Assembly: GCA_030916665.1 (NCBI GenBank)
Contig: JAUPWC010000582.1
Location: forward strand, 1-5,803
Reading direction: 5' to 3'
Length of the DNA: 5,803 nucleotides
Source of the DNA: Verrucomicrobiota bacterium
GTDB taxonomy: Bacteria > Verrucomicrobiota > Verrucomicrobiia > Opitutales > Opitutaceae
A model generated the notes under the pieces. The model was given only the letters and a program-made list of their open reading frames with translations. It was not told the origin of the DNA and ran no database searches. The position numbers and the translations under genes are program-made. Below are positions 3,965 to 5,803 of this stretch, piece by piece (position 1 is the stretch's first letter; every line of letters starts with the position of its first letter).

Positions 3965-4587
3965 AGCGATCCCTCCATCTGCGATCTTTCCTGCTCCGAC
4001 CGTCCGCCTGAAAGAAGGAGAAGGATGGCGTTGGCGGCTTGTTGGGCCTCACGCCATTGCGACTTTTTCCAGAAGGGCTTTCCAGAAGAATCTATGACGC
4101 GAGGGTCAAAGCACTTCGTTGCTATGATCTGCGCTATTTCATCCGCCCCCACGCCCGCCGATGGTTGAACTTTCACCCCTTTGCTAAGGACATTTATTAA
4201 AGCGTCCAGTTCTTCGCACGCATCATCGTCGAGATGTTCGTCGGCTTGGTATCGTTTCAGCCAATAGATAACGCGGTCGCCTCGATTTGCAGGAGTGCCC
4301 GCCGGTGTGGCTGGCGGGGATGTCCAAACAGGATCGTTCGGCTGCAAATAGCACTGTTCACCGCAGGGCTTGCTATTCCACGTCTTGCAATACCCACAGA
4401 GGCGCGCCACAGGCTCTTGGGCGACCGGGGAGGCGGAAAGGGCGGCTTCCATCAGTTTCATGCGCTCGGGATGAACGGTCAGAGCGAACGCTGCGCCGGT
4501 CGCAAAGGTCACGGTGCAAAAGTCGGGGCCGTCTTCATACTTGAGCGGCAACCAGTCCCTTCCTGTCTCGTCACTAACAGCGGTCAT
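3961..4587 (-). CDS. Multi-module phage hypothetical protein with Cys knuckle
   Basis: A 208-aa gene. The ATG at 4587 overlaps the upstream stop as ATGA, with GGAG of GGAGCC just before it. Three parts are visible. Residues about 12-58 form a small mixed segment (WLPLKYEDGPDFCTVTF, then FALTVHPERMKLMEAAL) with an AQEPVA linker. Residues 64-79 hold C-x2-C-x7-C-x3-C, a possible zinc knuckle. The C-terminal part (about 104-192) is helical and closes with IAQIIATKCFDP and WREAQQAANAILLLL, the sort of helical ending common in mosaic phage early proteins. The Pro/Ala-rich linker (about 90-100) between parts supports a mosaic built from swappable modules. No enzyme activity can be assigned. Confidence 0.74.
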   Translation of the reverse strand: MTAVSDETGRDWLPLKYEDGPDFCTVTFATGAAFALTVHPERMKLMEAALSASPVAQEPVARLCGYCKTWNSKPCGEQCYLQPNDPVWTSPPATPAGTPANRGDRVIYWLKRYQADEHLDDDACEELDALINVLSKGVKVQPSAGVGADEIAQIIATKCFDPRVIDSSGKPFWKKSQWREAQQAANAILLLLSGGRSEQERSQMEGSL

Positions 4588-4880
4588 GGCTGGCTCCAGT
4601 CGTTGCCGTACCTGGTGTGGCGGACTTCAAGCGAATTCATCACGGCGATCTGATTAACCACGGATGGCGACACAGCGGCCCCTGAGTTCTCATGCCGAAA
4701 TCCGGTCGCATGGCACCAATCGCACGGGCCAGTCATCGACGGGGCGTCGCAATACCATTGTTTGCGCTTACCGTTCCCTCGGCACGCCCAGCACATCGTC
4801 ACGCCTACCGGCAGTCGAAACTCAATGTCTTGGGCGTCAAGGTTCGGCGCTTCAATGAACACCTCAATGCGTTCGCTCAT
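4584..4880 (-). CDS. Small protein with DnaJ-like CxxCxGxG zinc motif
   Basis: A 98-aa gene. I placed the start at ATG 4880-4878, one base after the upstream stop, with GGAGG 9 nt upstream; a longer in-frame ORF reaching 5135 would lie on top of the neighbouring gene and its extra residues look like antisense sequence. The N-terminal strand-like part (SERIEVFIEAPNLD, EFRLPVGV) precedes C30-W-A-C33-R-G-N-G, C44, and C53-D-W-C56-H-A-T-G. Two CxxC pairs followed by G-x-G or x-T-G resemble the zinc-binding repeats of the DnaJ cysteine-rich domain and other small zinc proteins. It is not DnaJ: there is no J domain. It probably binds one zinc; its partner is unknown. Confidence 0.75.
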   Translation of the reverse strand: MSERIEVFIEAPNLDAQDIEFRLPVGVTMCWACRGNGKRKQWYCDAPSMTGPCDWCHATGFRHENSGAAVSPSVVNQIAVMNSLEVRHTRYGNDWSQP

Positions 4881-4881
4881 C

Positions 4882-5184
4882 TCACCGTTCCTCCACGCTG
4901 GACGGGGCTGGATCAGAAAAGCCGTCACGAGGCGGAGATCCCGCGCTCTCGGCTCGACGCGTCTCCGCAACTGCTGTCGGGTTTCGTCCGCACCACGGCC
5001 CACTGTTCGGGTTACAGTTTGATTGTTTGGCGCCGTGCTTGTCGGTGCACCGCGAACACCGGAATGTCGGGTCGTTGAGATCAAGGTGCGTGTAAGTTTG
5101 GCACCAGGATACGCCGGGACTGTTAGGCCAAACAAAGCGCCCGCAGATGTCGCAATTCTCCTGGCCGGTAATTGAATTGCTCAA
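4882..5184 (-). CDS. Small Cys-rich phage protein, TTG start
   Basis: A 100-aa gene starting at TTG 5184-5182, which overlaps the upstream stop as TTGA, with a GGGAGGGG ribosome-binding stretch about 4-5 nt before it. No ATG or GTG gives a comparable start before the conserved-looking CDICGRF. Cys pairs lie at residues 11/14 (CDIC) and 43/46 (CSRC), with C28, C57 and C65 nearby. The pattern CDICGRFVWPNSPGVSW, then DPTFRCSRCTDK resembles short phage proteins I recall, all without known function. The C-terminal third (about 68-100) is polar and probably disordered. Structural zinc is likely. Confidence 0.72.
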   Translation of the reverse strand: MSNSITGQENCDICGRFVWPNSPGVSWCQTYTHLDLNDPTFRCSRCTDKHGAKQSNCNPNSGPWCGRNPTAVAETRRAESAGSPPRDGFSDPAPSSVEER

Positions 5185-5663
5185 CTCGCCCCTCCCGTCT
5201 TGGCCGGGGAAGGTGGAGCGGGGAGAGGTGGGTTGCGAAGTGTCTTGATCGCGGCGTCGGCATAGTCGAGGTGCAGTTTCAGGTCGCGGCCTTCAAGCTG
5301 CTCGAAGTCGCAAAGCCTCATCCCTAGCGTCGGCTCGATGGCTTTACGGCCAACCTCGTACAGGGCTCGCGCTACAGCGACGCGATCATCCCGCCATCCC
5401 TGACTTACTGCATGAGGCTGGTGGTTGGGGGCAGACAAGCCGCGCAGATTGCCATCATCGTGGTCTGCTGATGGAGTCTTGGTGAGTTGGTCTGACGGGC
5501 CGGGCTTGATACCGGCTGCCTTGTACTTCGGCGGTGAACTCAGGGCCGACCGCCCTTGGTCATGCTCATGTGCATGACGTACCACATGGTCAATGTGGCA
5601 GGAGTTGACTGCGTGTCCTTCCACGCCGCCGTCAAACGTCTTTGGGTGAGAATCATTTTGCAT
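5181..5663 (-). CDS. Hypothetical protein with low-complexity N-terminal half
   Basis: A 160-aa gene with a clear start: ATG 5663 preceded by GGGAG at a 6-nt spacing, and overlapping the end of the HNH-like gene by 11 bp. The first 90 residues are rich in His, Asp, Ser, Pro and Gly (for example CHIDHVVRHAHEHDQG) and look disordered or poorly conserved. Residues about 93-144 are a credible helical module (VAVARALYEVGRKAIEP, LCDFEQLEG, LKLHLDYADAAIKTL) like the small helical endings of phage early proteins. The tail is Pro/Ala-rich. The contrast between halves suggests a module fused to rapidly changing sequence. Function unknown. Confidence 0.6.
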   Translation of the reverse strand: MQNDSHPKTFDGGVEGHAVNSCHIDHVVRHAHEHDQGRSALSSPPKYKAAGIKPGPSDQLTKTPSADHDDGNLRGLSAPNHQPHAVSQGWRDDRVAVARALYEVGRKAIEPTLGMRLCDFEQLEGRDLKLHLDYADAAIKTLRNPPLPAPPSPAKTGGAS

Positions 5664-5803
5664 GATTAACTCCCAAAGATTCTAGCCCATGGCACGATCT
5701 ACAAAGCCAGCGAACCTCTAGCGGCTTATCGTAGTCGTGGTGGTGTCCATCAAGAAGATGAGCGGGCGTTTCTGTCTTGCAACATTCGCAAACGGTTGGC
5801 TTA
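5653..5803 (-). CDS. C-terminal fragment of an HNH-like zinc protein
   Basis: The frame is open from the right edge (first full codon 5802-5800) to TGA at 5655-5653, giving the last 49 residues. Counting from the edge, it has C5-x2-C8, then LLDGHHHDYDKPLEVRWLC and C34-x2-C37-H38. The combination CxxC, HH-x-DY-x-KPL-x-V-x-WLC-x2-CH is typical of small phage zinc/HNH-type proteins, in which the Cys residues hold zinc and the His-rich loop supplies the catalytic or structural core. Family members include homing-type and packaging-associated nucleases, but many short ones are uncharacterised. The start lies outside the window, so it may be a complete small protein or the end of a larger nuclease. 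It overlaps the next gene by 11 bp. Confidence 0.68.
   Translation of the reverse strand, partial: KPTVCECCKTETPAHLLDGHHHDYDKPLEVRWLCRSCHGLESLGVNHAK

Noticed and set aside
3499..4011. 170-aa + strand ORF
   Set aside because: Antisense to two well-supported minus genes (3338-3964 and 3961-4587) with convincing Cys motifs and GTGA coupling; the + product is Arg/Pro/Ser-rich, typical of an antisense shadow.
4881..5135. N-terminal extension of the 4584-4880 gene up to an ATG at 5135
   Set aside because: The added 85 residues lie in the shadow of the 4882-5184 gene and are Arg/Thr-rich; the ATG at 4880 has a good ribosome-binding site and sits one base after the upstream stop.

Overview
The window looks like accessory DNA of a temperate phage or prophage, probably from an alphaproteobacterium. 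The reasons are GC-rich, tightly packed small genes with start/stop overlaps, many short Cys-rich proteins of the kind found in alphaproteobacterial phage early regions, the tail of a probable phage metallophosphoesterase, an HNH-like zinc protein and one small ribbon-helix-helix repressor-like gene. The host assignment is an inference from style. There is no integrase, att site, rRNA, tRNA, IS element or CRISPR array.

Layout. Positions 1-395 hold two + strand genes joined by an ATGA overlap: the C-terminus of a probable calcineurin-like phosphoesterase and a 68-aa CCDC protein. They converge at about 387-426, over a palindrome and a 7-bp hairpin, with a long minus-strand block. Reading that block in its own direction, right to left: an HNH-like partial gene at the right edge (5803-5653), then genes at 5663-5181, 5184-4882 (TTG start), 4880-4584, 4587-3961 and 3964-3338 (GTG start), a hairpin at 3318-3338, a 14-codon leader ORF (3289-3245), a gene at 3243-2773, and two micro-ORFs (2776-2690 and 2693-2625). 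Nearly all neighbours overlap or lie within a few bases. A second minus-strand operon begins at 2367 and runs 2367-2110, 2106-1846, 1849-1346, 1320-949, 952-842 and 855-424.

The control point lies between the two minus-strand blocks. A short + strand gene (2451-2612, 53 aa) encodes an Arc/CopG-type ribbon-helix-helix protein. It is divergent from the second operon across an AT-rich 83-bp region. That region holds a near-consensus sigma70 promoter for the minus operon (TTGACA, 17 bp, TATAAC) and three copies of a palindromic 10-mer, CTNATATNAG. One copy sits on the -10, one in the spacer and one just upstream of the -35. The simplest reading is a small repressor that silences the downstream minus operon and probably itself.

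Most proteins here have no function I can name. Many carry paired CxxC motifs that suggest structural zinc. Translation-start segments are repeated: one family resembles GGAGATTTGAGATG, the other runs from CGGAGCC through TCATGAC to TGATCGC. This suggests that genes have been shuffled as cassettes at their ribosome-binding sites.
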